A stretch of DNA of 64,000 nt from an uncultured Granulosicoccaceae bacterium (lineage in GTDB: Bacteria; Pseudomonadota; Gammaproteobacteria; Granulosicoccales; Granulosicoccaceae), in contig CALLMF010000010.1 in the NCBI GenBank assembly GCA_938006335.1, positions 60,733-124,732 on the forward strand, written 5' to 3'. The number at the start of each line of letters is the position of its first letter. The first letter of the stretch is position 1. A program made the translations under genes and the position numbers. This document shows positions 16,909 to 26,241 of the stretch, piece by piece. Under the pieces are notes generated by a model. The model was not told where the DNA came from. It ran no database searches and was given only the letters and a program-made list of their open reading frames with translations.

Positions 16909-18702
16909 ATGTCAGAGCCGTTGAAGATTGGCTTGCTCGTCGATGACGACGCGGTTCCGTTGTGGGCGGCGGAGATCATCCGGACCTTGAACGCAGGCGA
17001 CTACGCCCGCGTCGCTCTCATCGTGCGGAACATGAGTCCGGGTGAGCCACTAGAGATTCGGGATGCTGCGTCGGCGCCGAAGGGTAGCTTGCGTGCGAGG
17101 TGGTTGAAACTGCGTCGTAATGCGTCTCGGCTGGTCTACATCGCATTCTGGAAGGCTGATCGGGTCGCGAAGCGCTGGAGCAATCACTTCGAGGAGCCTC
17201 AACAGCTGGAAGAACTGTTGCCAGGCGTCGACGTCATCGCGGTTACCCCCCACAAGTCCAGATATTCCGACGTCATCGGTAGCGAGGATATCGATAGGAT
17301 CGAGGCTCATGACATCGATATCTTTCTGCGGCTCGGCTTTCGCATCCTGCGTGGGCGCGTGTTACAGGCTGCGAAATACGGCGTGTGGTCCTTTCACCAT
17401 GGTGACAACCGACACAAGCGTGGTGGACCATCAGGTTTCTGGGAGCTGACCCGCCAGACACCAACAGCGGGTGTGATCTTGCAGATTCTCAGTGAGGATC
17501 TTGATGGAGGCACGGTGTTGAGCCGCTCCTGGCACCTGCCTGACATTCTGCTTCTTAACAGGCAGCGCCAGAATGTGTTCATGCAGTCCTGGTCCCATTT
17601 TCCGCGCCAGGTCAAGCAGCTCCACGATCTGGGCCCGGAGCGTTACTTCGAGCAGGTACGACAGCTGAATCAGCATCCGGAGTTCTACTCCGAGCCGATG
17701 TACGTTGCACCGACCAACATCCGTGCGACCTACCAGATCGGTAGACACTATTTGCACTACATCGCGTCCAAGCTTTTCAGGCTGGTGTTCTTCCGGCAGT
17801 GGGTCCTGCTGTTTCACTACCGCCCGTCGGCTCCCATGAGCCAGTCGATGTGGCGCTACCGCACTATCCTGCCGCCACGCGATCGGATATGGGCTGATCC
17901 CTTTGTCGTGGAGCGCGATGGCAAGTACCACGTGTTCATGGAGGAGCTGATTTTTTCCGAAGGACGTGGCCGGATAGCGACGTTCAGCATCGACAAGGAG
18001 GGCAGGTACACGTTTCCTCAGCCGGCGTTGGACAAGCCCTACCACCTGTCGTACCCGTTTCTGTTCGAGCACGACAACGAGCTGTACATGATTCCGGAGT
18101 CAGCTGAGAACCGCACTGTCGATGCCTATCGCTGCGTCAGCTTTCCAGACCAATGGGAGCATGCGGCTACGCTCATGAACGATGTGTTTGCCGTTGACGC
18201 CACACTGGCCGAGCATGAGGGACGCTGGTACATGTTCGTGACCATGCGAAACAATGACCACACCAATTGTCTTGATGAGTTGTTCATCTTTCATGCAGAC
18301 CACCCGCTCTCGACAGAGTGGACAGCCCATGCCCTGAACCCCGTTTCTACCGACGTACGCAATGCACGACCGGCTGGGGCCTTGTTCCGACACAACGGCA
18401 ACCTGTATCGCCCGGCGCAGAACGGCAGTCGTCGTTACGGGTACGGGATGAAGATCAATGTCGTCGACGAGCTGAGTCCCGAGAACTACCGAGAGCGTGA
18501 GGTCAGCCAAATCACACCTGATTGGGATTGGACCATCAATGCAACGCACACGCTCAATCACGCGAGCGGAATGTCAGTCAGCGATGCCAGCAAACTGCGG
18601 TTTCGCTATTTCCGCGATACCGGGTCCGCTGCTGCGTCGGTCAGTCAGCCACTGACGCACACACCGAGCCCGCAGGGCACTAGTGACAAGGATGTGGCCT
18701 GA
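16909..18702 (+). CDS. Formyltransferase-like domain fused to a five-bladed propeller (glucosamine-inositolphosphorylceramide-transferase N-like)
   Basis: 597 residues. Residues ~1-270 are a formyltransferase-type fold: nucleotide-like start (KIGLLVDDD), FHHGDNRHKRGGPSGFW near 162 and GVILQILSEDLDGGTVLSR, as in folate-dependent N-formyltransferases of nucleotide sugars and Met-tRNA. Residues ~324-560 are a beta-propeller resembling glycoside hydrolase 43-like blades and the N-terminal domain of plant glucosamine inositolphosphorylceramide transferase: DRIWADPFVVERDGKYHVFMEE, ELYMIPESAENRTVDAYRC and RNARPAGALFRHNGNLYRPAQ. The combination suggests modification of a surface sugar. Start at 16909 is preferred for homology; ATG 16900 is an alternative. 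No polysaccharide genes are adjacent. Confidence 0.8.
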   Translation: MSEPLKIGLLVDDDAVPLWAAEIIRTLNAGDYARVALIVRNMSPGEPLEIRDAASAPKGSLRARWLKLRRNASRLVYIAFWKADRVAKRWSNHFEEPQQLEELLPGVDVIAVTPHKSRYSDVIGSEDIDRIEAHDIDIFLRLGFRILRGRVLQAAKYGVWSFHHGDNRHKRGGPSGFWELTRQTPTAGVILQILSEDLDGGTVLSRSWHLPDILLLNRQRQNVFMQSWSHFPRQVKQLHDLGPERYFEQVRQLNQHPEFYSEPMYVAPTNIRATYQIGRHYLHYIASKLFRLVFFRQWVLLFHYRPSAPMSQSMWRYRTILPPRDRIWADPFVVERDGKYHVFMEELIFSEGRGRIATFSIDKEGRYTFPQPALDKPYHLSYPFLFEHDNELYMIPESAENRTVDAYRCVSFPDQWEHAATLMNDVFAVDATLAEHEGRWYMFVTMRNNDHTNCLDELFIFHADHPLSTEWTAHALNPVSTDVRNARPAGALFRHNGNLYRPAQNGSRRYGYGMKINVVDELSPENYREREVSQITPDWDWTINATHTLNHASGMSVSDASKLRFRYFRDTGSAAASVSQPLTHTPSPQGTSDKDVA

Positions 18703-18715
18703 CGTACAAGCCTGG

Positions 18716-20425
18716 TCAGCTTGCGGACTTGCGTAATGCTTCAAGGGCTTCTTCGCGTCTCAACAGAGTGGCCTCCTCGTCGTTGCGGCCGCGATATTCC
18801 ACTTGCCCTTCGGCCAGTAGCTTGTCGCTTACCACGAATCGGTGGGGTACACCGATGAGCTCCATGTCCGCAAACATCTGACCCGGACGTAGCGGGCGGT
18901 CATCGAGCAGAACGTCAAAGCCCGCATCGCGCAGTTCTTCATACAAGGCTTCTGCAGCGACGCGCGTCTGTTCGGACTTTGCTGCATGAATCGGCGATAC
19001 CACCACCTCGAACGGGGCAATGGCGCGCGGCCAGATGATGCCCTTGTCGTCGTGATTCTGTTCGATGGCAGCAGCTGCCACGCGGGTAATGCCGATACCG
19101 TAGCAACCCATCTGAAGGGTCTGAGGCTTGCCGTCTTCGTCGGTCACCGAGGCCTTCAGCGCTTCACTGTAGGTGGTGCCAAGCTGAAAGATATGACCGA
19201 CTTCTATACCGCGCACGATCTTGAGTGTGCCCGTGCCCGTGGGGTCCGGGTCGCCTTCCACGACGTTGCGCAGATCCTGCACGATGGGCTCGGGTAGGTC
19301 GCGTCCCCAGTTGACATCGCGCAGGTGAGCGCCGTTTTCGTTGGCACCGCACACGAAGTCCGCCATGAGGGCCGCAGTTGCATCAACGATGACCGGAATC
19401 GTCAGCCCGACAGGCCCAATGGATCCGGCATCGCAGTTGGCGACCTGCTTGATCGCAGCGGCGTCAGCAAAGGTCAGCGGTTCGGCGATTTCAGGCAGAT
19501 GTTCGGCCTTGATATCGTTGAGTTCGTGATCACCGCGAACGCAGAGCGCGACCACGGGATGCTTTTCGTCCGCGCCGACCACCAGGAGTGTCTTCAGACA
19601 ACGAGTGGTCGGTACATCCAGCGCTTCTGCGAGCTCGGGCACGGTGTGTACACCAGGTGTCGCGACGCGGCTCATGTCGGCTGTTGCGCTCGCGCGTTCG
19701 CCGGTGGCGATAGCGACGGCCTTCTCCACGTTTGCGGCAAAGTCGCTACCGGTGGAGTACACCACGGCATCTTCACCGCTGTCGGCGAGTACATGAAATT
19801 CGGTGGAAGCCGCGCCACCGATGCTGCCGCTGTCGGCATCCACGGCGCGGTAGTCGAGCCCTATGCGGTCGAAGATCCGCGTATACGCGGTGTGCATCTT
19901 GTTGAAACTCTGCTGCATGCCCGCTTCATCGATGTCGAAAGAGTAGGCGTCCTTCATGATGAACTCACGCGATCGCATGACCCCGAAACGCGGCCGGATC
20001 TCGTCGCGGAACTTGGTCTGTACCTGATAGAAGTTCACGGGCAGTTGCTTGTAGCTGCGAATATCCCGGCGCACGATATCGGTGATGACTTCCTCGTGCG
20101 TGGGGCCGACACAAAATGCGCGGTCGTGCCGGTCATTGACACGCAGCAGTTCCGGCCCGTACTTCTCCCAGCGCCCGGACTCTTCCCAGAGTTCCGCAGG
20201 TTGCACGGCTGGCATCAAGAGCTCCAATGCGCCGGCAGCGGTCATCTCTTCGCGAACGATGGCTTCGATCTTTCGCACCACGCGAAGGCCAAGAGGCATC
20301 CATGTGTACAAACCCGAGCCGAGACGGCGAATGAAACCAGCGCGGATCATCAGCTGATGGCTGACAATCTCGGCATCGTTCGGCATTTCCTTGGTAGTGC
20401 CGATGAAAAACTGGCTGGCGCGCAT
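18716..20425 (-). CDS. proS: Prolyl-tRNA synthetase
   Basis: 569 residues, the bacterial-type length. It attaches proline to tRNA-Pro in the cytoplasm. Class II motifs are seen: motif 1/2 region ([48 protein letters not shown]) and motif 3 region ([28 protein letters not shown]). The central YbaK-like editing insertion is present ([15 protein letters not shown] ... [13 protein letters not shown]), which hydrolyses mischarged Ala-tRNA-Pro. A C-terminal anticodon-binding domain follows. The gene is divergent from the LysR regulator, with about 140 bases between them, and is convergent with the formyltransferase fusion. Confidence 0.97.
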   Translation of the reverse strand: MRASQFFIGTTKEMPNDAEIVSHQLMIRAGFIRRLGSGLYTWMPLGLRVVRKIEAIVREEMTAAGALELLMPAVQPAELWEESGRWEKYGPELLRVNDRHDRAFCVGPTHEEVITDIVRRDIRSYKQLPVNFYQVQTKFRDEIRPRFGVMRSREFIMKDAYSFDIDEAGMQQSFNKMHTAYTRIFDRIGLDYRAVDADSGSIGGAASTEFHVLADSGEDAVVYSTGSDFAANVEKAVAIATGERASATADMSRVATPGVHTVPELAEALDVPTTRCLKTLLVVGADEKHPVVALCVRGDHELNDIKAEHLPEIAEPLTFADAAAIKQVANCDAGSIGPVGLTIPVIVDATAALMADFVCGANENGAHLRDVNWGRDLPEPIVQDLRNVVEGDPDPTGTGTLKIVRGIEVGHIFQLGTTYSEALKASVTDEDGKPQTLQMGCYGIGITRVAAAAIEQNHDDKGIIWPRAIAPFEVVVSPIHAAKSEQTRVAAEALYEELRDAGFDVLLDDRPLRPGQMFADMELIGVPHRFVVSDKLLAEGQVEYRGRNDEEATLLRREEALEALRKSAS

Positions 20426-20568
20426 GTAGGGGCAAGGGGGGGAGGCGGGGTTGGCGCCCAGTATAGCGACGGCAATTCACTCGCGCGACGCGATGCGCGC
20501 TCCCAGCCGGTGCCGCTGGAGTTACGATAGAACAGCAGCAGAACACGCCCAACAGGAAAAGAGTGCCG

Positions 20569-21483
20569 ATGGCCGATCGTCGTATGCAGGTGTTTCACAC
20601 GGTAGCAAGCGTGCTGAGTTTCACGCGTGCCGGTGAAATTCTGCACATGACGCAGCCAGCCATCACCCACCAGATTCGTCGGCTGGAGGAGGAGCTGGAC
20701 ACCCGGCTCTTCGATAGAACCAACAATCGCATCAGCCTGACCGAGGCGGGTGAACAGGTGCAGTCCTACGCGGCGCGCATCGTGGGGCTTCACGAGGAAA
20801 TGGCGGAAACGGTCAAGGCCATGACCGGGGCGCACACGGGGCTGGTGACCCTGGGGGCGAGCACCACCATCGGCGAGTACATGCTGCCCGGGCTCCTTGG
20901 CGAGTTTCGGCGTGGCTTCCCGGACGTACAGGTGCGACTGACTGTGGCCAATACCGACGCCATCGTGGCGATGGTGGCCGATAATGCCATTGATCTGGGT
21001 ATCGTCGAGGGCGAGGTCAACAATCAGGCGCTGCGCGTCGAATCCTGCGTCAGTGACGAGCTCGTGGTGCTGATGCCGCCGGGGCACCCGCTGGCAGAGT
21101 CCGCGCACATCGACCCGGCTCTGTTGCTCGAGCATGAATTCATCCAGCGAGAGGTCGGATCCGGCACGCGCAGTGTCATCGCTCAGTGGTTACAGGATGT
21201 GGGGCTGGACGAGAGTCGTCTGGACTGTGCCGTGGAGCTCGGCAGCACCGAGGCAATCAAGGGTGCCGTGCAGGCGGAACTCGGTATTTCGGTGGTGTCG
21301 CGGGCCACGATCGCCAAGGAGGAATCCCTTGGCCTGGTGGTGGTTCGACCCTTGCGTCCGTGTCTGATGCGCTCGTTCTATTTCGTGCGGCAGCGGCACA
21401 AGTTTCGCTCCAATCTGATGGAGCAGTTGTTCAATTTCTCCCGCCAGCATCTGGAGCAGGGCGCTCCGGATCACCGTCAATAA
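20569..21483 (+). CDS. LysR-family transcriptional regulator
   Basis: 304 residues: N-terminal winged HTH (RMQVFHTVASVLSFTRAGEILHMTQPAITHQIRRLEEELDTRLF, residues ~5-50) with the LysR signature, then a periplasmic-binding-like effector domain. The effector domain resembles the CysB/CysL group (STTIGEYMLPGLLGEFRRGFPDVQVRL). Start is ATG 20569; a GTG six bases upstream is also possible, with AGGA at 20554-20557 in range of both. It is divergent from proS and 153 bases before the AI-2E family gene on the same strand. No obvious target operon adjoins it, so its regulon is unknown. Confidence 0.9.
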   Translation: MADRRMQVFHTVASVLSFTRAGEILHMTQPAITHQIRRLEEELDTRLFDRTNNRISLTEAGEQVQSYAARIVGLHEEMAETVKAMTGAHTGLVTLGASTTIGEYMLPGLLGEFRRGFPDVQVRLTVANTDAIVAMVADNAIDLGIVEGEVNNQALRVESCVSDELVVLMPPGHPLAESAHIDPALLLEHEFIQREVGSGTRSVIAQWLQDVGLDESRLDCAVELGSTEAIKGAVQAELGISVVSRATIAKEESLGLVVVRPLRPCLMRSFYFVRQRHKFRSNLMEQLFNFSRQHLEQGAPDHRQ

Positions 21484-21636
21484 TCGGGCGGCTCACATCC
21501 TGCTTGTCATACAGCTCAGTCACAGCGCGGTGGCATACTCGAGCAGATATCGGGACCCCATGCCCGGACACATCCCGTGACCGGATCATCGGTCGTTTCA
21601 GCTGCTCAGTAATCCGCCGAACACACGCGATAAACG

Positions 21637-22725
21637 ATGCTCGACATTATCCGGGATTGGTACGCGCGGAATTTTTCCGACCCCCAGGCGGTCATCCTGG
21701 CGCTACTGCTGTGCGTGGTGTTCGGGCTGGTGTGGCTGTTCGGCGACATTCTTGCGCCGGTGCTGGTGGCGCTTGTGCTCGCCTATCTGCTGGAGGGCGT
21801 CGTCAAGACGATGCAAGTCTGGGGTGTACCGCGAACCCTCGCCTGTGTGTTCGTGTTGCTCGCCTTCCTTGTCGTCTCGCTACTCGCGCTGGTGGTGGTC
21901 GTACCGCTGTTGTTTCAGCAGGTCGAGCAGCTGGTGCGTGCGGCACCGGACCTGGTTGGACGCGTCCAGACCGAGCTGTTGCGCCTGCCTGAGCTGTATC
22001 CGGAGGTGTTTACCGTCGCGCAGGTCAACGATCTGATCGGCAACGTGCGGGCGGAAATCACGTCGGTCACACAAGATGTTCTGTCGTTCTCGATTGCGCG
22101 CCTCGGCTCGATCGTGATCATCGCGGTGTACGTGGTGCTGGTGCCGCTGATGGTGTTTTTCACCCTCAAGGACAAGGACACCTTGCTCAAGTTTGCCGGT
22201 GGTTTCGTGCCCAAGCGCAGCGAGCTGTCGTTTCGGGTATGGCGCGAGGTCGACCAGAAGATCGCGAACTACATTCGTGGCAAGTTCGTCGAGATCATCA
22301 TCGTCTGGGTGGTGACCTACATCAGCTTCGTGCTGATGGGACTCGACTATTCGCTGCTGCTGAGTCTGGCGGTCGGGCTGTCGGTGATCATTCCGTATAT
22401 CGGTGCGGTAGTTGTCACGGTGCCGATCCTGCTGGTCGGATTCTTTCAGTGGGGGCTGGTCGCCAAGCTGGGTTACCTGCTGATCGTCTACCAGATCATT
22501 CAGATCCTCGATGGCAATGTGCTGGTGCCCCTCTTGTTCAGTGAGGTCGTGAATCTGCACCCGCTGGCCATCATCGTTGCCGTGTTGTTCTTTGGTGGAC
22601 TGTTCGGGTTCTGGGGCGTGTTCTTTGCGATTCCCCTGGCGACCCTCATTCAGGCGGTGCTCAACTCCTGGCCTCGTGTCAACGAGCCGCACACGGCGCC
22701 AGCGGTCGGAGGTGCGGCGCGCTGA
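21637..22725 (+). CDS. AI-2E family transporter (PerM-like membrane protein)
   Basis: 362 residues with about eight TM helices. The pattern matches the AI-2E/PerM family: an N-terminal pair of TM helices, a soluble loop with amphipathic helices (LPELYPEVFTVAQVNDLI), then TM helices including YVVLVPLMVFFTLKDKD and the conserved GLSVIIPYIGAVVVTVP and FFGGLFGFWGVFFAIPLATL. Members are proposed to export the AI-2 signal or other small molecules, or cations in some species. No other quorum-sensing gene is present. It is convergent with the peroxiredoxin gene that follows. Confidence 0.9.
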   Translation: MLDIIRDWYARNFSDPQAVILALLLCVVFGLVWLFGDILAPVLVALVLAYLLEGVVKTMQVWGVPRTLACVFVLLAFLVVSLLALVVVVPLLFQQVEQLVRAAPDLVGRVQTELLRLPELYPEVFTVAQVNDLIGNVRAEITSVTQDVLSFSIARLGSIVIIAVYVVLVPLMVFFTLKDKDTLLKFAGGFVPKRSELSFRVWREVDQKIANYIRGKFVEIIIVWVVTYISFVLMGLDYSLLLSLAVGLSVIIPYIGAVVVTVPILLVGFFQWGLVAKLGYLLIVYQIIQILDGNVLVPLLFSEVVNLHPLAIIVAVLFFGGLFGFWGVFFAIPLATLIQAVLNSWPRVNEPHTAPAVGGAAR

Positions 22726-22753
22726 CTTGGCGCGCGCCGGCACTTGTTTGTGC

Positions 22754-23236
22754 TCACGCCCCGGAAGACGCGAGAGTCTGTGTAGCCGCCAGTACCTCGT
22801 CGACGTGGCCGGGTACCTTGACCTTGCGCCACTCCTTGCGCAGCACGCCTGACTGATCGATCAGAAAGGTGCTGCGCTCGATGCCCTCGAATTCCTTGCC
22901 GTACATCTTCTTGAGCGTGATGACGTCGTAGGCGCGGCATAGCTCACCCGCCTCGTCGCTGAGCAGCTCGAAGGGCATGTCGTGCTTGGCCTTGAACTTC
23001 TCGTGACTCGTGATGGGGTCCTGGGAGATTCCGAGTACGACGGCACCTGCCGCCACGAAATCGGCGTGTGATGTGGTGAAATCAATGCTCTCGGTGGTAC
23101 ACCCCGGAGTAGCATCACGTGGGTAGAAGTACAGCACCACGATCGAACCCTCGAGCGATGCGAGGCTGATGTTGTCGCCGCCGGTAGCCGGCAGATCGAA
23201 GGCGGGTGCCTTTGCGTCCAGGCTGGGTGTGGTCAT
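22754..23236 (-). CDS. bcp: Thioredoxin-dependent peroxiredoxin (Bcp/PrxQ type), apparently lacking the usual resolving Cys
   Basis: 160 residues of the BCP/PrxQ family, which reduce hydroperoxides with electrons from thioredoxin in the cytoplasm. The peroxidatic Cys46 lies in PRDATPGCTTES. In many family members a resolving Cys is five residues later (PGCTxEAC); here that residue is Ile51. A later Cys occurs in ELCRAYD. Start 23236 is chosen for the standard N-terminus; the frame continues 21 codons upstream. The gene is divergent from dapA, the arrangement bcp-dapA being common in gammaproteobacteria. Confidence 0.9.
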   Translation of the reverse strand: MTTPSLDAKAPAFDLPATGGDNISLASLEGSIVVLYFYPRDATPGCTTESIDFTTSHADFVAAGAVVLGISQDPITSHEKFKAKHDMPFELLSDEAGELCRAYDVITLKKMYGKEFEGIERSTFLIDQSGVLRKEWRKVKVPGHVDEVLAATQTLASSGA

Positions 23237-23373
23237 GGGCTTGCCTTGGGTGATGGTCGGAACATGGGCAGTTTGCCTGCTCGCGCCTCCGACGTGCACG
23301 ATTCACCGCGATGCGGCTTGAGTCCTGACGATCGCGTCAGTACCATGCCGCGCACACGGTGAGGACGTTGGGC

Positions 23374-24282
23374 ATGTTTCTTCAAGGCAGTATGGTGGCG
23401 CTGGTCACCCCGATGCACGACGACGGGTCGGTAGACAACCAGGCGCTGGGCGAGCTCGTGGAGTGGCATGTCGAGAGTGGCACCGACGCCATTGTTGCTG
23501 TCGGCACCACAGGCGAGTCGGCGACCCTGACCGTTCCGGAGCATGCGGACGTCATCTCGCGGGTGGTCAAGCTGTGCAAGGGACGCGTGCCGGTCATCGC
23601 CGGAACCGGTGCCAATGCTACGGCGGAGGCCATCGCCTTGACCCGACATGCCGCCGATGCCGGTGCTGATGCCTGTCTGCTCGTCACTCCCTACTACAAC
23701 AAGCCAACGCAGGAAGGGCTGGTGCAGCACTTCACCGCGGTGGCCAAGGGCGTTTCTGTTCCGCAGATCCTCTACAACGTGCCGGGACGCACCGCACTCG
23801 ACATGGCGCCGGAAACGACGGCCCGCTTGTCCCGGGTCGACAACATCGTGGGTATCAAGGAGGCATTCGGGGACCCTGAACGCATTCGCCATCTCGTTGC
23901 TATCACCGAGGACTTCATGGTGGTCACCGGGGACGACGCCACCGCCTGCGCAAGCATGCTCGCAGGAGGTCACGGAGACATTTCGGTCACCGCCAATGTG
24001 GCCCCGGCGGAGATGGCCGACATGTGCCGTGCTGCGATTGCCGGTGACAAGGAGACTGCCGAGGCCATAGATGCACGTATCGGTGCGCTGCACGTCGCGC
24101 TGTTTCACGAGTCCAACCCGATCCCGGTCAAATGGGCGCTGGCTCGCATGGGGCGTATCGGGCCGGCGCTGCGTCTTCCGTTGACCGTACTCGACGAGCA
24201 GTTTCAGCAGTCAGTCGTTGATGCCCTGCATTCGGCGGGGGCACTCGATGCCGATGGCAATGCAATACCGGCGACACGCTGA
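23374..24282 (+). CDS. dapA: 4-hydroxy-tetrahydrodipicolinate synthase
   Basis: 302 residues. Catalyses the condensation of pyruvate and aspartate semialdehyde, the first committed step of lysine and diaminopimelate synthesis. TIM-barrel with the Schiff-base Lys162 (VGIKEAFGD), the catalytic Tyr in PYYNKPTQEG and the GTTGES phosphate/pyruvate loop near residue 42. Start ATG 23374 gives MFLQGSMVALVTPM, matching the E. coli N-terminus; an ATG 15 bases upstream is unlikely. It is followed at 44 bp by bamC, the conserved dapA-bamC arrangement, and is divergent from bcp. Confidence 0.97.
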   Translation: MFLQGSMVALVTPMHDDGSVDNQALGELVEWHVESGTDAIVAVGTTGESATLTVPEHADVISRVVKLCKGRVPVIAGTGANATAEAIALTRHAADAGADACLLVTPYYNKPTQEGLVQHFTAVAKGVSVPQILYNVPGRTALDMAPETTARLSRVDNIVGIKEAFGDPERIRHLVAITEDFMVVTGDDATACASMLAGGHGDISVTANVAPAEMADMCRAAIAGDKETAEAIDARIGALHVALFHESNPIPVKWALARMGRIGPALRLPLTVLDEQFQQSVVDALHSAGALDADGNAIPATR

Positions 24283-24326
24283 CAGCACTCATCTAAACTC
24301 TGAACTCGCCCACGATCAGCCGCCTC

Positions 24327-25325
24327 ATGCGTTTGCAAGCCGTCATTCCGGTGCTCGCCATTGCCGTGGTCACGAGCAGTGCCTGCTCCAATCTGCGCAG
24401 TGCCCGAAGCCCCGACATTCTCTACAGTGACAGTGCCGACGAGGCGCGTTCACTGCAGATCCCCCCAGACCTCACCGACGTCAGCGATGCCGAACAGTTC
24501 ATCCTGCCGGGCAACAGCGACGCGGCGATCTCTCGTAACACGCTGCTGCCAGAGGTGGACGGCGCGCGCTTCATGCGCAGCGACGCTGGCAGTTGGCTGG
24601 AACTCGACGCGGGTCCGGAGGCCTTGTGGCCCTTGCTCGTCGAGTTCCTGCAATCCAATGGCTATGCGGTGGCCGAGACCCTGCCGGTGGCAGGAACACT
24701 GGCGACCCGCTGGAGCGAAGCGTCTGGCAGCGGCGGGCTGAGGGGTCTCCTTGGAAGCGATGCGCGTGAGCGCGTCGCCTTTCGTCTGGAGCGGGATGGC
24801 AATGCGTCGCGCTTGTTTGCAAGGCGCCAGGTGGTCGATGCGGATGCAATAGACAACGCGCCCGATTGGCCGGCGTCCGCAAGCGACCCGGAAGCTACGA
24901 GTGAGCTACTCGCTCGCTTGCTCGTCTTCCTCGGGCTCGATGAGCAGCAGAGCCGCGGCGTCATCACCTCTGCCCAGGCTGCCGATGTCTTGCAGGCTGC
25001 GGTGGTGCGTACCTCCGGTGCCGGTAGTCAGATGGTGGTGCACCGCGGTTACCTCACCGCCTTCGAAGACCTGAGCGAGGCACTCGAGCGCAGCGGAAAC
25101 CGGATTGACAGTCGCGATGACGATATCGGGCGGATAGCCTTCACTCCCGGCGCAGGTGAAGAGGCCGCCGAAGACAGCGACGACGCCAGCGTCCGGCGGG
25201 TGCTCTCGATCGTGCCTGTTCATATCAGTGCAGTACGTGTTGCCGTGACCGACGTCGATGGCCGACGTCTGCCGAATGTTGACGAACGCGCGCTGCTCGA
25301 CGAGCTGGTCGACAGTCTGGTCTGA
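24327..25325 (+). CDS. bamC: BamC/NlpB-like outer-membrane assembly lipoprotein
   Basis: 332 residues. Signal sequence with lipobox near residue 20 (VTSSAC), then a low-structure N-terminal region with LQIPPDLTDV, the segment by which BamC binds BamD, followed by two helix-grip domains. BamC is part of the BAM complex that inserts beta-barrel proteins into the outer membrane. The position right after dapA supports this, since nlpB follows dapA in E. coli. Divergence of the helix-grip domains is large, so sequence alone is moderate. The frame ends before an MBL-fold gene on the same strand. Confidence 0.85.
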   Translation: MRLQAVIPVLAIAVVTSSACSNLRSARSPDILYSDSADEARSLQIPPDLTDVSDAEQFILPGNSDAAISRNTLLPEVDGARFMRSDAGSWLELDAGPEALWPLLVEFLQSNGYAVAETLPVAGTLATRWSEASGSGGLRGLLGSDARERVAFRLERDGNASRLFARRQVVDADAIDNAPDWPASASDPEATSELLARLLVFLGLDEQQSRGVITSAQAADVLQAAVVRTSGAGSQMVVHRGYLTAFEDLSEALERSGNRIDSRDDDIGRIAFTPGAGEEAAEDSDDASVRRVLSIVPVHISAVRVAVTDVDGRRLPNVDERALLDELVDSLV

Positions 25326-25379
25326 TCCGAGCGAGCGGCCCAAGACACTGATGCTGCTACCCATGCTGGAGCTGGCCCG

Positions 25380-26195
25380 ATGCTGGAAGTAGCCGCCCTT
25401 GGTAGCGGGAGCTCGGGTAACTCCTTGCTGGTTCGGTCGGCAACCACAACGCTGCTTGTCGACTGCGGTTTTACGCTGCGCGAAACACGCGCCCGCATGA
25501 CTTCTCTCGGGGTGTCGCTGGATGCCATCGATGGCATTCTCATCTCGCACGAGCATGGGGATCATGTAAAGGGCGCCGGACCGATCTCGCGCAAACATGC
25601 ATTGACGGTGTGGCTGACGCACGGCACCTATCACCGGGCACGCGACAAGCGCTTTCCCGATGTCAAGGTCTTCAGCGCTCATCAGCCTTTCACCATCGGA
25701 GACGTCAACGTCGATCCGTTTCCGACACCGCACGATGCGGCGGAGTCCTGCCAGTTTGTGTTCGAGTGCGGTGGAGTGCGGTTTGCGAACGTCACGGATC
25801 TCGGTGCGTGTACTCCTCACGTGTGTGAAAAGCTGGTGGGAATTCACGGTCTCGTCATCGAGTGCAACTACGACCTCGACATGTTGCGCAATGGCCCCTA
25901 CCCACCGATGTTGCAGGCTCGCATTCGCTCGGATTGGGGGCATCTGGGCAACGAGCAGGCGGGGCAGCTGTTGGCCCGCCTCGACCATGAGGGGCTTGAG
26001 CACATTCTGCTTGGCCACCTGTCGGAGCAGAACAATTCCGATGCGGTGGCGCGAGCCACCATGTGCCATTACCTGAAGGCAGGCCACGACCGTGTAAAGG
26101 TGCTCGCGCAACACGCATGCAGCCCCTGGTTTAGTGTTGGGGCGGGGCGCGTCAATACGACACAACAGAAGCAGCGCGAGCCGGAACCGGCCTGA
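25380..26195 (+). CDS. MBL-fold metallohydrolase (YycJ/WalJ-type)
   Basis: 271 residues with the metallo-beta-lactamase fold. It opens with LEVAALGSGSSGNSLLV, then the metal-binding HEHGDH motif (near residue 59) and later DLGAC, ECNYD, and GHLSEQNNS with downstream His. This set matches the YycJ/VicX/WalJ subgroup, which has exonuclease-like activity in mismatch repair of some firmicutes and is widespread in gammaproteobacteria near bamC and purC. It is on the same strand as dapA-bamC with a 54-bp gap and may be co-transcribed. The C-terminal tail is Gln/Glu-rich. Confidence 0.88.
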   Translation: MLEVAALGSGSSGNSLLVRSATTTLLVDCGFTLRETRARMTSLGVSLDAIDGILISHEHGDHVKGAGPISRKHALTVWLTHGTYHRARDKRFPDVKVFSAHQPFTIGDVNVDPFPTPHDAAESCQFVFECGGVRFANVTDLGACTPHVCEKLVGIHGLVIECNYDLDMLRNGPYPPMLQARIRSDWGHLGNEQAGQLLARLDHEGLEHILLGHLSEQNNSDAVARATMCHYLKAGHDRVKVLAQHACSPWFSVGAGRVNTTQQKQREPEPA

Positions 26196-26241
26196 CGGCG
26201 GCGGCAAGTCACGACTCGGTATGCGAAGCTATCGTGCAGCG

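Noticed and set aside
19325..20530. 401-codon open frame on the plus strand opposite proS
   Set aside because: It is antisense to proS, crosses the proS start, and has no recognisable domain or start signal.
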